DNA of 64,000 nucleotides from Impatiens glandulifera (lineage: Eukaryota; Streptophyta; Magnoliopsida; Ericales; Balsaminaceae). Position 1 is the first letter of the stretch, and each line of letters begins with the position of its first letter. The stretch lies in NCBI RefSeq assembly GCF_907164915.1, contig NC_061862.1, forward strand, positions 121,671,533 through 121,735,532. The letters are read 5' to 3'. A program made the position numbers and the translations under genes. Below the pieces are notes generated by a model that was not told the origin of the DNA, did not search any database, and saw only the letters and a program-made list of their open reading frames with translations. Below, one piece after another: positions 45,378 through 57,239 of this stretch.

Positions 45378-46559
45378 GATATACAAAGCACATGTTACCT
45401 GAAATTGAGAAGAAATATTTTCGAAAGGGTTCGTAGGTAATGTGAAACTCTTAAGATGTTTAAGTATTCAGGCTTGGCTTCTATAATGTAGATCAAACTC
45501 ATCCAAAGATAAATTTTGTTGTTTACATGCTCTTCAGATGTTGCTTAAATGATTTTATTTATCAGTGGTTCACAATGAAGCGTCAACATGCAATTGTGGT
45601 GATGGCTGACAGTCTGTATTATAATATATTCTAGGATTACTACAAGGTAATTTTTACTCTAAATAGTTGTAACAAATTGAGAATATTGGGCTAACTCGGA
45701 TGTTGTCCCATCTTTATACAGCTGGGATTTGATGGAAGGAACTGTTATTCTGATGAGTATTACCTGCCCACATTTTTCTATGTGAGGGAGAATAATATTT
45801 TTCTTCCTGAACTCGATGAATCAACATCACCTTTAAGATTATAATTTCTTATTTCAATTATTTTACCATGTATTATTGTATAGATGCTTGATTCCGGTGG
45901 GATTTCCAATTGGTCAGTAACCCACGTTGATTGGTCTGAAAGAAAATGGCGTCCAAAATCATACGAAGCACAAGATATTACTTATGAACTCTTGAAGAAT
46001 ATCACTGTAGGATTTACAATGTACATCTTTATTGGCTGTCTTCTGTTAATAATAATAATAATAATATGACTTGTTTTCTTGTTGTTGCAATCGATTGATG
46101 TAAGTGTGCATGAAACAAGTGATGAAAGAGTACGTGTTAAGATTTTTTACTTTATTTTTTTTCATTTGGAGGCGAATTTGTAAAGAAAATAAGATCGTGT
46201 GATGTGCTGTGTTGCAGAGGGTTCAACAACTGAGAGCTTGCATATGGAACGGAATGCAGAGACCTTGTACTTGTTTGGAAGGAAATTTATGCCTGAAGCA
46301 CTTGATAACTTGATGGATCTTTTCTCAAATTACACATCATCAGTATAAATGGGTAAACCATCATCGTTTTTTAATTCTTTGGTTGGGTCAATGTCAACAA
46401 CAATTGGTTGGTTTATGACCATCAATCACCACCTTCATTCTTCCTTCTTTTGTGTAGCTAAGCTTATGAGTATGTTGTATTATCGGATGGAGTGTATTAT
46501 TTTTTTCTCTCTTAATTATCATGAACTTTAATGATAGATTCTAAATGTGTCCTAAACTT

Positions 46560-46770
46560 TGATGATTTATTCAAGGGGAGTATAATTCCCTTTCACTTTA
46601 AATAAGTTAATTGTGTGGTGATGTACTTTGTTGTTTGTATACCAGTCTCCACAAATTAATCTTCTTCTTCAGCTTCTATCTCAATAAAATTTACATTTCC
46701 TTCCCAGTTAGGGCACTCCCATTCAAAATGCCTAAACTTATTTCAGCCATAGCGCTTTAATCTATTAGGG
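46560..46770 (-). pseudogene. Copia gag zinc-knuckle scrap
   Basis: Minus strand reads NKFRHFEWECPNWEGNVNFI then EIEAEEEDLF, like the second half of a Copia gag zinc knuckle and the acidic tail after it (GHF..ECP.WE..AN..E.EEEE). It is short and broken. Confidence 0.45.
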
Positions 46771-47629
46771 ATTTATCATAAGATCTTCCTTCATCTATAC
46801 GAATCTCATGTATACTATCATAATGTTTGACAAAATCACAAGTACTAACTGATATGTAGTCTAATTAGTCTGCTCCCACTTATCATAAAGATGTTCTAAA
46901 GAATTTGGGTTGAATTCAATATATAAAGCGTTATTAATTTAGTTTGTTAGAAAATAACCGGTAACTATATTTGAGTTTGAACAATTATAAAATTAATTAT
47001 TTATTAAAAAAAATCAAGAATCTCATATGAATATTGAAATATATATTAACTATATATGTATTAACAAATTAATAATACATTTTTTTTAATTCAAATTCAT
47101 CTGTATTTCAATTTCACTTGTTTTCAAACAAAGCAGCCTGATATTTTTGTGTCCAATTTCCTTTTAATTCTGCTTGTAGTTTGTATTATTTCTACATTTC
47201 TTTCTTTTATGGACCACTCCTCCATAAAGTAAAAAATAATCATTTTAAGCTTAAGAAAAAAAAACATCCTCTCTTTATCTCTATACTAAGTCAGGATCCA
47301 ACTGCCATCTCTGAAATGAGATTTAGAGGCCACAAATGTTGGATCTAAAAACTGGACATGATATGTGGGTCTAAATAACAAGTGTTAAAAGTGGGTTGAG
47401 ATTGTAATAGTTAAGAGAATGAATTGAATACAGAATATACTGTTAAACCTAGCTAACCAAAAATGTCATTTTTCTTTCAGAAAAAGGTAACTTACCACAA
47501 TACGAATAGTGATAGAGACTGCATATATTTGTAAAATGAAGAAAAAATGAACCAATCTTGTTAGTGATCTTCATAAATATTGATAACTATGATAGAAATT
47601 CAGGAGGAAACATGAAAAGAAGGTAACTG

Positions 47630-48660
47630 TGTAGTTATTCATCCTCTGGAAAATAGCTCTGCTGGTCAACACCGCACTGATAATGACACTTATACCTGGT
47701 TCAGTCGGCACAATGTCGGAAGCGCTTCTGGCTGCATCAGTGGCATCAGCAATCGCAATACCGATATCTGCCTTTTTGAGAGCTGGTGCATCATTAACAC
47801 CATCGCCTGTCATTCCACAAATGTCCTTCTTTTCTTGCAGCTTCTTCACAATTTCATACTTGTGCTCTGTTAGGGAAGAAGAAGATGATCAATAATCAAG
47901 GGATATGAGAAGCTTGGTATCAAAAATAAGGAAAAGCATTTTTACCAGGGAAGACTCCAGCAAAACCATCGGCTTTTTCAATCAACTCTTCAACAGGAAG
48001 GGAAGCAATTCTTGAATCCTTATCTTGACCAAGTAGAGTGGCAGATGGATACATGTTTGTTCTCATTCCAAGTCTACGTCCAGTCTCCTTGGCAATAGCA
48101 AGTTGATCACCTGGGAAGGGAATGATGAACAAATAACACTTCTCTTCTATGAGACATAAAAACCATAACTTTAACTACATGTTATCATCTTGACATTTAC
48201 ACCAAGATTTAGAGCTCTTCGGATGGTTTCAGCACTATCATACCTTAGTGGATCAAAGAGCGGTAGGAGTCCAACAAATTGTCATGGACCACCTGCACTG
48301 TCTTTTTATTTCTCTGCAACTACATGAAATACAAAAGAAAGGACTTGATTGTTAGTTAATCATGCAAATGAATCACGTGGGAGATGATTAACTGAAATGA
48401 TTATGAAGATTAGAAACCTGTCTTGCAACACCCAAAGAACGCAACCCACAGTCAACAAACTTATCAATAATGCTATGGACCTTCTTCTTCACATCCTCTT
48501 TGGCATTGCAAAGGGTTAAGATCTGTTTCCATGTAATAAAGACAAGAAGAAGATGATAAATAGCCGTGTTCTCTTCCATAAAAGTTGAAAAAAAATAAAA
48601 AAAAATAGAGGTACCTGTTTTGGGGCACCTTTACTAGCACGATTTCTAACAGAGAAATCG
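47630..48660 (-). pseudogene. Captured plasma-membrane H+-ATPase (P3A-type) fragment
   Basis: Minus-strand exons with GT/AG-type borders: 48660-48615 ([10 protein letters not shown], nucleotide-binding-domain motif KGAPEQ with E to K), 48522-48418 ([30 protein letters not shown]), ~48313-48190 ([28 protein letters not shown]), ~48118-47942 ([30 protein letters not shown]), 47866-~47630 ([40 protein letters not shown]). These are the C-terminal part of the N domain and the P-domain hinge GDGVNDAP. The phosphorylation site DKTGT, actuator domain and transmembrane segments are missing. Stops and frame slips occur (for example after FDPLRY). Retained introns show DNA-level capture. It lies convergent to the GT14 fragment. 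Confidence 0.88.
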
Positions 48661-48818
48661 CATATGTACAACAACGAATCACTACACACTTCAGGAGATC
48701 CAATGTTGCATTAACATCATTCCAAAGACCACAAAGAACCTGCGACGCATCCCCTATCAAATGTCATTTTGCGAGATGATTGTAGAGGAGAATACTTTAT
48801 CTTCAAATGTCAAGTGTT

Positions 48819-50828
48819 TGGGACGATTTCGTTGTTTGTTGTCTGTACATTCAAAAAATATGCTTCGTTAATAACAAAAATAAGTTTTTCCTACATTAGT
48901 AACTAGGGTTTCGTGGAAATAATATACAAAACTGTAATTAAACCCAACCCTAAGTAGGTTTTCCTAAATACGAAGGATTTTCATTGAACGTGACATTTTT
49001 GGAGTAGAGTTTCCTAAATATGAACGAAATAATAACCTCAATGTGCGTACGTAATCCTAGGGTTTCATAAATACAAAAAAAAACTTAACGATTTTGGTGT
49101 ACATACCATTTTTTAGACTGATTTTCGATCTTCTTGAATAAAAAATTTCTAGTAGACAGGGAGCCGAATTCGAATCGCCATGATAGGAGGCAGAAGCTTG
49201 AAGAGAGAGGGATGAATCAGAAGGAAGTTTTTATAATATAAAATGATATTAGGGTTTATATATATATATATTATAAAAGAATTTGCAGCGGGAAAATTTG
49301 TTTTATACCTTAATATGTGCGTTTGAAGTGAAGTATGCTTCACTTCCATTTTACATGGCGCTTGGAGCGAAGTATGCTTCACTTCTATTTTATATGTCAC
49401 TTAAAGTGAAGTATGCTTCACTTCCGTTTTACATGGCGCTTAAAGTGAAGTATGTTTCACTTCCGTTTTACATGACGCTTAGAGTGAAGTATGCTTCACT
49501 GAAAACGGTCTCTCCACATTCTCTAATGGGTTTACATACATGAATGAATAAATGTTTTTACATGAACGCTAAAATGTATTTACATTGATGTGTTGGAAGT
49601 TTAAATAAACCTCTAGGCATATAAACTAATTGAAGTGAAGTATGCTTCACTTCTATTTTACATGGCGCTTGAAGTGAAGTATGCTTCACTTCTGTTTTAC
49701 ATGGCGCTTGAAGTGAAGAATGTTTCACTTCCGTTTTACATGGCGCTTGGAGCGAAGTATGTTTCACTTCTGTTTTATATGTCTCTTGAAGTGAAGTATG
49801 CTTCTCTTCCATTTTACATGGCGCTTGGAGCGAAGTATGCTTCACTTCTGTTTTATATGTCGCTTAAAGTGAAGTATGCTTCACTTCCGCTTTACATGGC
49901 GCTTAAAGTGAAGTATGCTTCACTTCCGTTTTACATGGCGCTTGGAGTGAAGTATGCTTCACTGAAAACAGTCTCTCCACATTCTCCAATGGGTTTACAT
50001 ACATGAATGAATAACTGTTTTTACATGAACGCTAAAATGTCTTTACATTGATGTGTTGGAGGTTTTACATGAACATCTAGGCATATAAACTAATTGAAGT
50101 GAAGTATGCTTCACTTTTTACATGGCGCGTGGAGAGAAGTATGCTTCATTCAATATTGTATCTCTATATTCTTTTTTACATGGCACCTGGAGAGAAGTAT
50201 GCTTCACTTTTGTTTTACATGACGCTTGAAGTGAAGTATGTTTCACTTCCGTTTTACATGGCGCTTGGAGCGAAGTATGCTTCACTTCTGTTTTATATGT
50301 CCCTTAAAGTGAAGTATGCTTCACTTCCGTTTTACATGGCGTTTAAAGTGAAGTATGCTTCACTTTTGTTTTATATGTCGTTTAAAGTGAAGTATGCTTC
50401 ACTGAAAACAGTCTCTCCACATTCTTCAATAGCTTTACATACATAAATGAATAAATGTTTTTACATGAACGCTAAAATGTCTTTACATTGATGTGTTGGA
50501 GGTTTTACATGAACCTTAGGCATATAAACTAATTGAAGTGATGTATGCTTCACTTTTTACATGGCGCCTGGAGAGAAGTATGCTTCACTCAATACTGTAT
50601 CTCTACATTCTGTTTTATATGGAACCTGGAGAGAAGTATGCTTCACTCAATACTGTATCTTTACATTCCGTTTAACAACGTTTGTGCTTAACCCAGAATT
50701 AAATCCGGGTTCCAGGTTCTTTCTCTTCCTTTCAACCCAACTTTGATTTATTAATATAATAATAATCCTGCATTTTGATTGGTCCGCAACAGGGGAATAG
50801 GAAAATTGGTAACAGAAGATCTGGTTTG
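48819..50828 (-). repeat. Right terminal inverted repeat (2.0 kb)
   Basis: Inverted counterpart of 34054-38935. The inner block 48819-49310 includes the TIR start codon block. The satellite portion 49315-50670 has three spacer blocks, against seven or eight on the left. The outer end is AGATCTGGTTTG at 50828. Confidence 0.9.
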
Positions 50829-50837
50829 CTATTAGTA

Positions 50838-51785
50838 ATACTAAAAGGAGATTTTTGAGAAGCCAAACAAAATGTGTTCAAACTTGTACTCATTTTATAA
50901 TGTGAATGATTTAGTTTTGGTATTAGAAAATTATATTTTGAATTTCTCTTTTTAATGTTATGAATATATTTAGTAAGAAAAAAAAGTAATTTATGTACAT
51001 TTGACAACAATTATAAATTATTGTTTCCATCATTTAGTCACAGTAATATTACCGTTGTCATCATTTTTATCTATGAAACCAATAGCTACGAAAGTCTTAA
51101 TTATTGTGGCTATTGATATTTGGCGAGGATATATAAAAAATAATGTTGGTAAAAAGTTGTTGTAGCCTTCCTTTTATACTAGTGAGCGTAGATTTTCAAG
51201 GGAATTTTTTTTAGTAATGGCCGTACTAATTTTGAATAGCAGTTTGAAAATATGGATTTTTTTTTTATAAATTTGTTGTTTTTTTCAAAAGTTATATAAA
51301 TGAATTGTAAATATTTAGAAGGTAATAACTATTAATATGACTATATATAATAGTTGGTAAAGTTGCAAAATTTCTTAATTAAGAAACACTAGTTAAACGG
51401 AGTCATGTGCACGAATGTGGAGGTCATGATTAGAGATAATTATGGAACAGATTGGAGATTGGTTAAATACCATCTCTTGTTTGGTCTGGTTTAAAAAACA
51501 ATACCGGTCAACTTAAGAAAAAAACTGTCCCAGATAGAAAAATTATATAGAATCAACACCGTGAGGCATATTATAAATGACATCCTTAATCATCATAACA
51601 ATACATAAATAAATTCGAATCACAATAAAATTTTAAAAAAACATAAATAACAAAATAATTAAAAAAAAAAAACAAAGTTAATACCACTCCCTCTCTCTAT
51701 CTATATCTAACATTGCTCCACATATATTTTATTTAAAAAATTTCATTATATAACGATTTTCAATTTTTATACACACCAAATAGGA
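50838..51785. other. No gene seen
   Basis: AT-rich sequence with no recognised family or terminus. It separates the Pack-MULE from the next Mutator-like element. Confidence 0.5.
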
Positions 51786-52286
51786 AATTTGACGAAATTA
51801 TCCTATTTTCATTTATTTGCATCCGTGGTCATTCGATAATTTTTATTGCTCTAGTGACCACTTTATTTTTTTGGACGAAAATACCCTTATCGTGTAACGC
51901 GAAGGGCCTTCGCGTTTCGCAATGTGAAAAAGTTCTTTATATAAATACTCAAATTTTTTAATTTTCGATATTTTAATTTCTCTCTCTTCTCTCTCTACTC
52001 CTTCTTCTCTCTTTTAGACGGCGACAGCGACAACGACGGTGGAACCCTAAACGAACACATCATATAGATCGATACCAAAAACCTCGTTCTAATATCATGT
52101 GTTCATCACACGGATCGATTTATGTTCTTATCTTCAAATCCTAAACCTGTTCTTATTGTTCATACGGGTTCATATTTTGTTCATCTTATTGTTCATATTG
52201 GTTTTCATATTCGTTGTTCATATTGTCGATGATGATATTTGCAGATAATCTTGTCGATGATCATATGGGTTCCGTTTCAGGGAAGA

Positions 52287-52400
52287 TTCACTTTTCGTTT
52301 CAGGAAAGATTCACTTTTCGTTTCACGTTTCGCTAAGGACTTCGCATTTCGCTAAGTACTTCGTGTTTCGCTAAGGACTTCGTGTTTCGCTAAGGGTCAA
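52287..52400. repeat. ~19-bp TTCGCTAAGGAC satellite (several blocks)
   Basis: TTTCGCTAAGGACTTCGCG and variants are tandemly repeated here and at 52835-52905, 53260-53330, 54833-54965 and 56555-56715. The variant AACGGGAAGGCCTTCGCG is at 62884-62997. CTTCGCG/CGCGAAG makes the units self-complementary. The CG-rich unit stands out from the AT-rich surroundings. Confidence 0.85.
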
Positions 52401-53408
52401 GATTTTTTTGTTATATATAGTTAATCATGACTTCTTTTGACAAGGTATCTACATCACTCATGGTTTTGAAGAGAATCTGTCTTAGGAAAATAAACCTTAA
52501 TAATCTTTACACAGAAACATTTAGATTCTTCACAAAATGTCTTTCAAGAAACGATCATTGAGCTTCCGTTAAGATGGTATGAAATTGATTTTATAAGTCA
52601 TTAAGAAAAATAGTTAATGACTAACGGAATCTATTTCAAACCATCTTCTCTTACCTGGAGCTCAATGATCGCTTCTTCAAAGGCCTATTATGAAGAATCT
52701 AAATGTTTCCATATAAAATTAATAAGATTTATTTTGCTAACACAGAATCTCTTCAAAACTATGACTTTGTTGTTGATACCTTTTCAAACGAGAGAGATTA
52801 CCTATAAAAAATTAAAAAAATTGTACTTAACGTTTCGCTAAGGACTTCGCGTCTCGTTAAGGACTTCGCGTCTCACTAAGGACTTCACGTTTCGCTAAGG
52901 AAGTCGAAGAGGCGCGGGTTTCTGTACGCGCTATACCTTATTTATAATTATTTTCTGCGCGCGATTAACATTTCATTTCTTCTCTCCCTCGCAAAGGCCT
53001 AGTCTCTCTCTAGCCTCTATTAACTTAACTGCTCCCTACCTTGACGATTCTTCCTACTCGTCTTCTCGTCCGTCATTAATTAGGTTTGTTTAGATTTTGG
53101 TTTAAACCATCTTATGTTAATGTTTTTGATTTTTGGTTTAGGGTTTTTGATTTACACCTTCTTATGTTAAGGTTTTTGGTTTTTGCTTGTCTTATGTTAA
53201 GTTTTTATGTTCATGGTTTCTCAATGGTCCTTCCCTCGCTATGGGTTTAGGGTTTAGGGTTTCGCTAAGTACTCCGCGTTTTGCTAAGTAATTCGTGTTT
53301 CGCTAAGTACTTCGCGTTTCTCTTAAGGTTTGCGATGATATTTGTATTTGTTCTTACATTTTTATTGTTGTTCCTTTTGTAGATGGAAGAAACCAGTTAC
53401 TGAGTTTC

Positions 53409-54500
53409 TTGGTAGGATTTCTTGGAAAAGCATCCTCTGCCTCAAGAAGATTGATCACCCAATTCAGATATTTATTCACAGCCCCAGTCTTGCAGTTCTC
53501 AAGAAATATTGTACATCATATGTTGCTTAGGAGGGTAAGCTTAAACTCGAAGAAGATAACATTCATGGTCAATAGGCAGGAACTTGTATTTGGTATGAAG
53601 GAGTATGCCTTGGTTACAGGCCTAAACTTCGACAGATTTCTTGTGGTGAACGAAGAAGATGAATGTCAAGGATGTCCACCTCGCTCGGTGAAATATTTTA
53701 AAGGGAATATGAATGTACGAATGAAAGATTTGGAGAATGTTTTTTATGAAATGCACTAATAAGGAAGATGCATGGTAGATGAGGCCGGTATGCCTGATTT
53801 TCCAATACTTATTTGCATTTTGACCCAAGGAGGATGGTATTTGAAAAAATTCTCCACATGGTGGAAGATGAGGAAGGTCTCCTTTAGAGCCACCCTCAAG
53901 GGTTTGAACAATAACATGAAACGTCTCAGTTCCTTATATTTTAACAAGAAGAAAATGATTACTGATCCTTATGCTCCTTTTGCTTATAACGTTTATGGGT
54001 TCGCACTGGCATTTCAAGTGTGGACATATGAAGTCATCAAAATTTTTGTCCCTAAATTCACCAAAAGGAATGAGCTTAATGAGCCTCTACGCCCAAGATT
54101 GCTAGTTTATCATTCCAACAAGAAGAACACTTTGAACAAGATAAAGTCTTCCCTTCAGACCACAGATCTGACTGAGATGAAAGATTCCTCCATGGAGAAG
54201 AGGTTATATAGTGGTATGGACTTTGAACAAATAGACGAGTCAGGTGATGATTTGTTTGAGGGATTTACAAATGGGAACATATGCAAAGATGAAGTTGAAG
54301 ATGAAGATGAAGATGAAGATGAAGATGAAGATGAAGATGAAGAACCTACTCTCAAACCTGCCACCAGGAAGAGAAAGGCTGAAGCTACTGTCAAAGAAGC
54401 AACCAACCTGAAGAGGAAGCTTGCTTATGAATCGAGTCCCCCCGACATTATTCCAAACCTCCCAATACATACATTCCTAGTTCCCCCACCGCGACGTTAA
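53409..54500 (+). pseudogene. DUF1985-type N-terminal part of MULE Ulp1 gene
   Basis: In one frame: LQFSRNIVHHMLLRRVSLNS and ELVFGMKEYALVTGLNFDRF, matching DUF1985 (H.LL.R......E..F......FG..EFALITGL). Two in-frame TAA stops at 53757-53762 follow. The frame then reopens at 53772 with YNVYGFALAFQVWTYEVI, typical of the second half of DUF1985. An acidic (GATGAA)n tract at ~54297-54340 (about 9 DE pairs) and a basic KRKAE segment come next. DUF1985-Ulp1 genes ride on plant Mutator elements; the role of DUF1985 is unknown. The double stop could be bypassed only by an unseen intron, so this part is called broken. Confidence 0.75.
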
Positions 54501-54540
54501 GTCCTGCATCACCTCTAACACCTTTTGTTGGATGTAAATG

Positions 54541-55320
54541 TGATGAGCTGAAGGAGGAGCTCAAAAAGTTAAAAACAGTGCTGACAGAGGACCTCAAAGA
54601 GGTGAAAACAGAGGTCAAAGAATTGAAAATCACTATCAAAGAAACTCAAGAAACTCATCATGCTTATATGAAAAAGTTTCTTATTAGTATGTCCGAACAG
54701 TTATTAGCCAAATCCAACCAAAAGATGACCATTTTATTAGCCAAATTAGATAATATGGAGAAGAAGAAGAAGAAGAAGAGCAAGGTGGACAAGAAGAAGG
54801 AGAAGATTATGGTTAGATATTGAAATTTGTACTTAACGTTTCGCTAAGGACTTCACGTTTCGCTAAGTACTTCACATTTCTCTAAGGACTTCGCGTAACG
54901 TGAAGGCCTTCGCATAACGTGAAGTCCTTCGCGTAACGTGAAGGCCTTCGCATTTCGCTAAGGACATATCTGACCAGAATGTATTCTATTTTACAAGAGA
55001 TGAAGACGAATAAAGTGAGGAGATGGAGATGGAGATGAAGGTGAAGGATGTGAAGGTGGATGAAGAGGAGAAGAAGGTGGTGGAAGGTGTGGAGGATGAG
55101 CAGGAGAAGGTGGAGCAGGAGAAGGTAGTGGAAGGTGTGGAGAAGAGTGTGGAGGGTGTGGAGATGGAGATGAAGGTGAAGGATGATGAGAAGGTGGATG
55201 GTGTGGAGGATGAGGAGAGTGTGGATGTGGAGATGAAGGATGAGAAGAGTGTGGAGAGTGAGTAGGAGAAAAGTGTGGAGGGTGAGAAGGAGAAGGATGA
55301 GGAAAGTGTGGTGGAGGATT
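54541..55320 (+). pseudogene. Charged linker region of MULE Ulp1 gene, invaded by satellite
   Basis: 54578-54823 encodes a Lys/Glu-rich coiled-coil-like stretch (LKEVKTEVKELKITIKETQE). A 130-bp block of TTCGCTAAGGAC satellite follows (54833-54965). 55023-55265 is then almost entirely Glu/Lys/Val/Met/Asp (GAAGGTGGA-type repeats). Low-complexity acidic linkers are common between DUF1985 and the C48 domain. The frames differ, so the reading is interrupted. Confidence 0.55.
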
Positions 55321-55470
55321 AAATGTTGTTCACCGAAATGATGCGATAAGGAATTGAGAATAATAAGAAGAATACGAAGGTTGAAGATGACGATGATGAT
55401 TTCAAATTATACAACACTACTCCTAAAACAGCATATGAGAGAAATAGGAGGATGAGGAAGTCACCCTTCT

Positions 55471-56406
55471 TTGGAAAAACTAAAAAGGATAAATGATCCA
55501 TTAACAGACAATCCCCTTCAAAAATTTGATGATGAGCTGTTGGATGAAGTAAAAAATTGGATAAATGATCCAACAACCATAAAAGAGAAAAAGAATTTGT
55601 TTACTTGCGAAGCAGGGAAGGAGGTGTTTCAAAGAGTTCTAACAAGGCTCACATGTCTTCAAGATACTGTAAGTCGTGCAATTCATCATTCAATAATGTT
55701 ATTCTAACAAGGTTCTTTGATAAAAAATGAATGTTTTCCGATTGTGCAGGAAATCGACGCATGCTGCCACTTGTTGAGAAAAAAGATTGTAACATATCCC
55801 AAGACTTATAAGAATTCTAAACTAACAATAGAAGATTGCTTATTCGCATATAAGCTAAGGCGAGAGTACACAAATTTTCATAAAGATCCTGAAAAGTATG
55901 AGCACGCAGAATTTCACGAATATTTCTTGAGTGCTTCACATAGATATATGCCTGATTGGGCATCAATACACGATATATATGTGCCCCTCAACATTATTAA
56001 CAAGCACTGGATACTGTGCGTAGCTCGTCTACAAAAGAATCACATTGACGTTTATGACTGCGATTCTGATATTTTTAAGAATTTGGAACTATACATGAGA
56101 CCGTTGTGTGACATGATTCCAAATTTATTTGCAAAGGGAGTCTCTGATGCTGAGCTAAGAAGGTTTCCTAACTTCAACTTCAAGCCCATGACATTCAAAA
56201 GGCTTCCACACCTCAAAGACAAAAATGCAGCTAAGACAGGGGAAGTCCCCAGAGCAACCGAGAGCGGGGACTGTGGTGTCTTCATGTTAATGTATATGGA
56301 ATACTTGACTGCAAACCAAGGTGTACAGAATGTGACTTTAGATGAAATAGAGTTTTGGAGACAAAAGTTTGCGGTCAGGTTATTCCATCAAATTATAGAA
56401 CCATAG
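55471..56406 (+). CDS. Ulp1-like C48 cysteine protease domain (MULE-borne)
   Basis: Two exons joined across an 81-bp intron (55669-55749, GTAAGT...TGCAG). The 3' exon runs in one open frame to TAG at 56404-56406. The catalytic residues of SUMO proteases are present: His in INKHWILCVARL (~56003-56032), Asp in HIDVYDCDSD (~56044-56073), and Cys in TESGDCGVFMLMYMEYL (~56257-56310). It encodes ~290 residues from 55471. Ulp1 proteases remove or process SUMO; those in MULEs have no proven role in transposition. This domain is undamaged although the upstream gene and the transposase are broken. The upstream start is uncertain. Confidence 0.75.
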
Positions 56407-57235
56407 TATTGTAATCTTGAAGTGAATTTTGGATAGAACTTGAAGTGAATATTTTGTTCTTGTAATGTAAATGTAATGTTAAAATATTTGTATATTTTGT
56501 ACTTGTAAAATAAATGTTAAAATATTTGCAGTTGAATTTTGTATTATTTGAAAGACTTCACGTTTCGTTAAATACTTCGCGTTTCGCTAAGGACTTCGCG
56601 TAACGCTAAGGCCTTTACGTTTCTCTAAGGACTTCATGTAACAGAATGGCCTTTGCATTTCGTTAAGGTCTTCGCGTTTCGCTAAGGCCTTTGTGTCTTG
56701 CTTCACGTCCCGTTACCATAGTGTTCCAAGAAATCAAATCCTTATAGCTATATTGAAACAACAAGGCATCATCGATTAATCCAAGAAACTAAGGAAGGAT
56801 ACTAAATTAAAAACCTTGAGAAACCTTCATTTGAAAACTTTGGAAGTGAAACTTCAAGGCTAAAGTGCAGTAAGAAAGGATACTAAATTGAGTATCCTTC
56901 CTTGCCTGCACTTCAGACTTGAAGATAACCTTAAATGTAAAACTATTACATGTATGTGTAATAGAAATTTTACCTCTATTTATAAACAAAAGAAAAATAA
57001 AAAGAAGTGTAACTTTAACTTTAAAATATTAACATAAAAAGAAACATAATGTATGAAACTACCACAATTCAATTCAATTAACAACATAAGGAACACTAAT
57101 TATCACAAACCACCACAATTCAATTCAATTAACAACACAAGGAATACTACAACTTATCACAAACCACCACAATCTGAAAAATATAGTACACTAAATGAGT
57201 TACAATAAATGGTTCAAGCTAAAGTCTCGTACAAC
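56407..57235. other. Convergent 3' region between Ulp1 gene and transposase
   Basis: It contains a satellite block (56555-56715) and a ~52-bp tandem duplication at 57057-57173 (ACCACAATTCAATTCAATTA, then ACAACAYAAGGAAYACTA). No gene is seen; the open frame 56807-56989 has no family match. Confidence 0.5.
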
Positions 57236-57239
57236 TGAG

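Larger units (their letters stand above)
39195..46348 (+). pseudogene. Captured GT14 (DUF266, core-2/I-branching-like) glycosyltransferase fragment
   Basis: Exons with recognisable splice sites: ~39210-39280 (RRLLANALKDTDNQHFVLLC), 39370-39441 (CIPLHDFKYVYRYLINSN), ~39648-39683 (FDDPRPHGIDRY), 45383-45437 (TKHMLPEIEKKYFRKG), ~45567-45648 (WFTMKRQHAIVVMADSLYY), 45721-45781 (NCYSDEYYLPTFF), 45885-46005 (GGISNWSVTHVDWSERKW), ~46089-46129 and 46218-46348 (LFGRKF.PEALDNLMDLFSN). This is the C-terminal two thirds of a plant BC10-like Golgi glycosyltransferase. Lesions: CAG to TAG after FRKGS, a frameshift in the last exon, a lost acceptor AG before ~46088, and a 5.7-kb Copia insertion in exon 3/4. 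The N-terminal membrane anchor is missing. Introns survive, so capture was at DNA level. Confidence 0.85.
34054..50828. mobile_element. 16.8-kb Pack-MULE with two captured gene fragments
   Basis: Ends are CAGACCAGATCTTCTG(C/T)TACC, facing inward at 34054 and inverted at 50828 (CAAACCAGATCTTCTGTTACC). Perfect 9-bp duplications CTATTAGTA lie at 34045-34053 and 50829-50837, the hallmark of Mutator insertion. Inverted termini are 34054-38935 and 48819-50828. Inside are a GT14 glycosyltransferase fragment (+), a Copia gag scrap and an H+-ATPase fragment (-), both gene fragments with introns. There is no transposase, so it must be moved in trans. A 5.7-kb Copia element later inserted in the GT14 piece, giving ~11.1 kb before that. 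Confidence 0.93.

Noticed and set aside
53222..53330. Telomere-like GGGTTTAGGGTTTAGGG motif at ~53240
   Set aside because: Only two to three units in a gene leader; too short for an interstitial telomere array.
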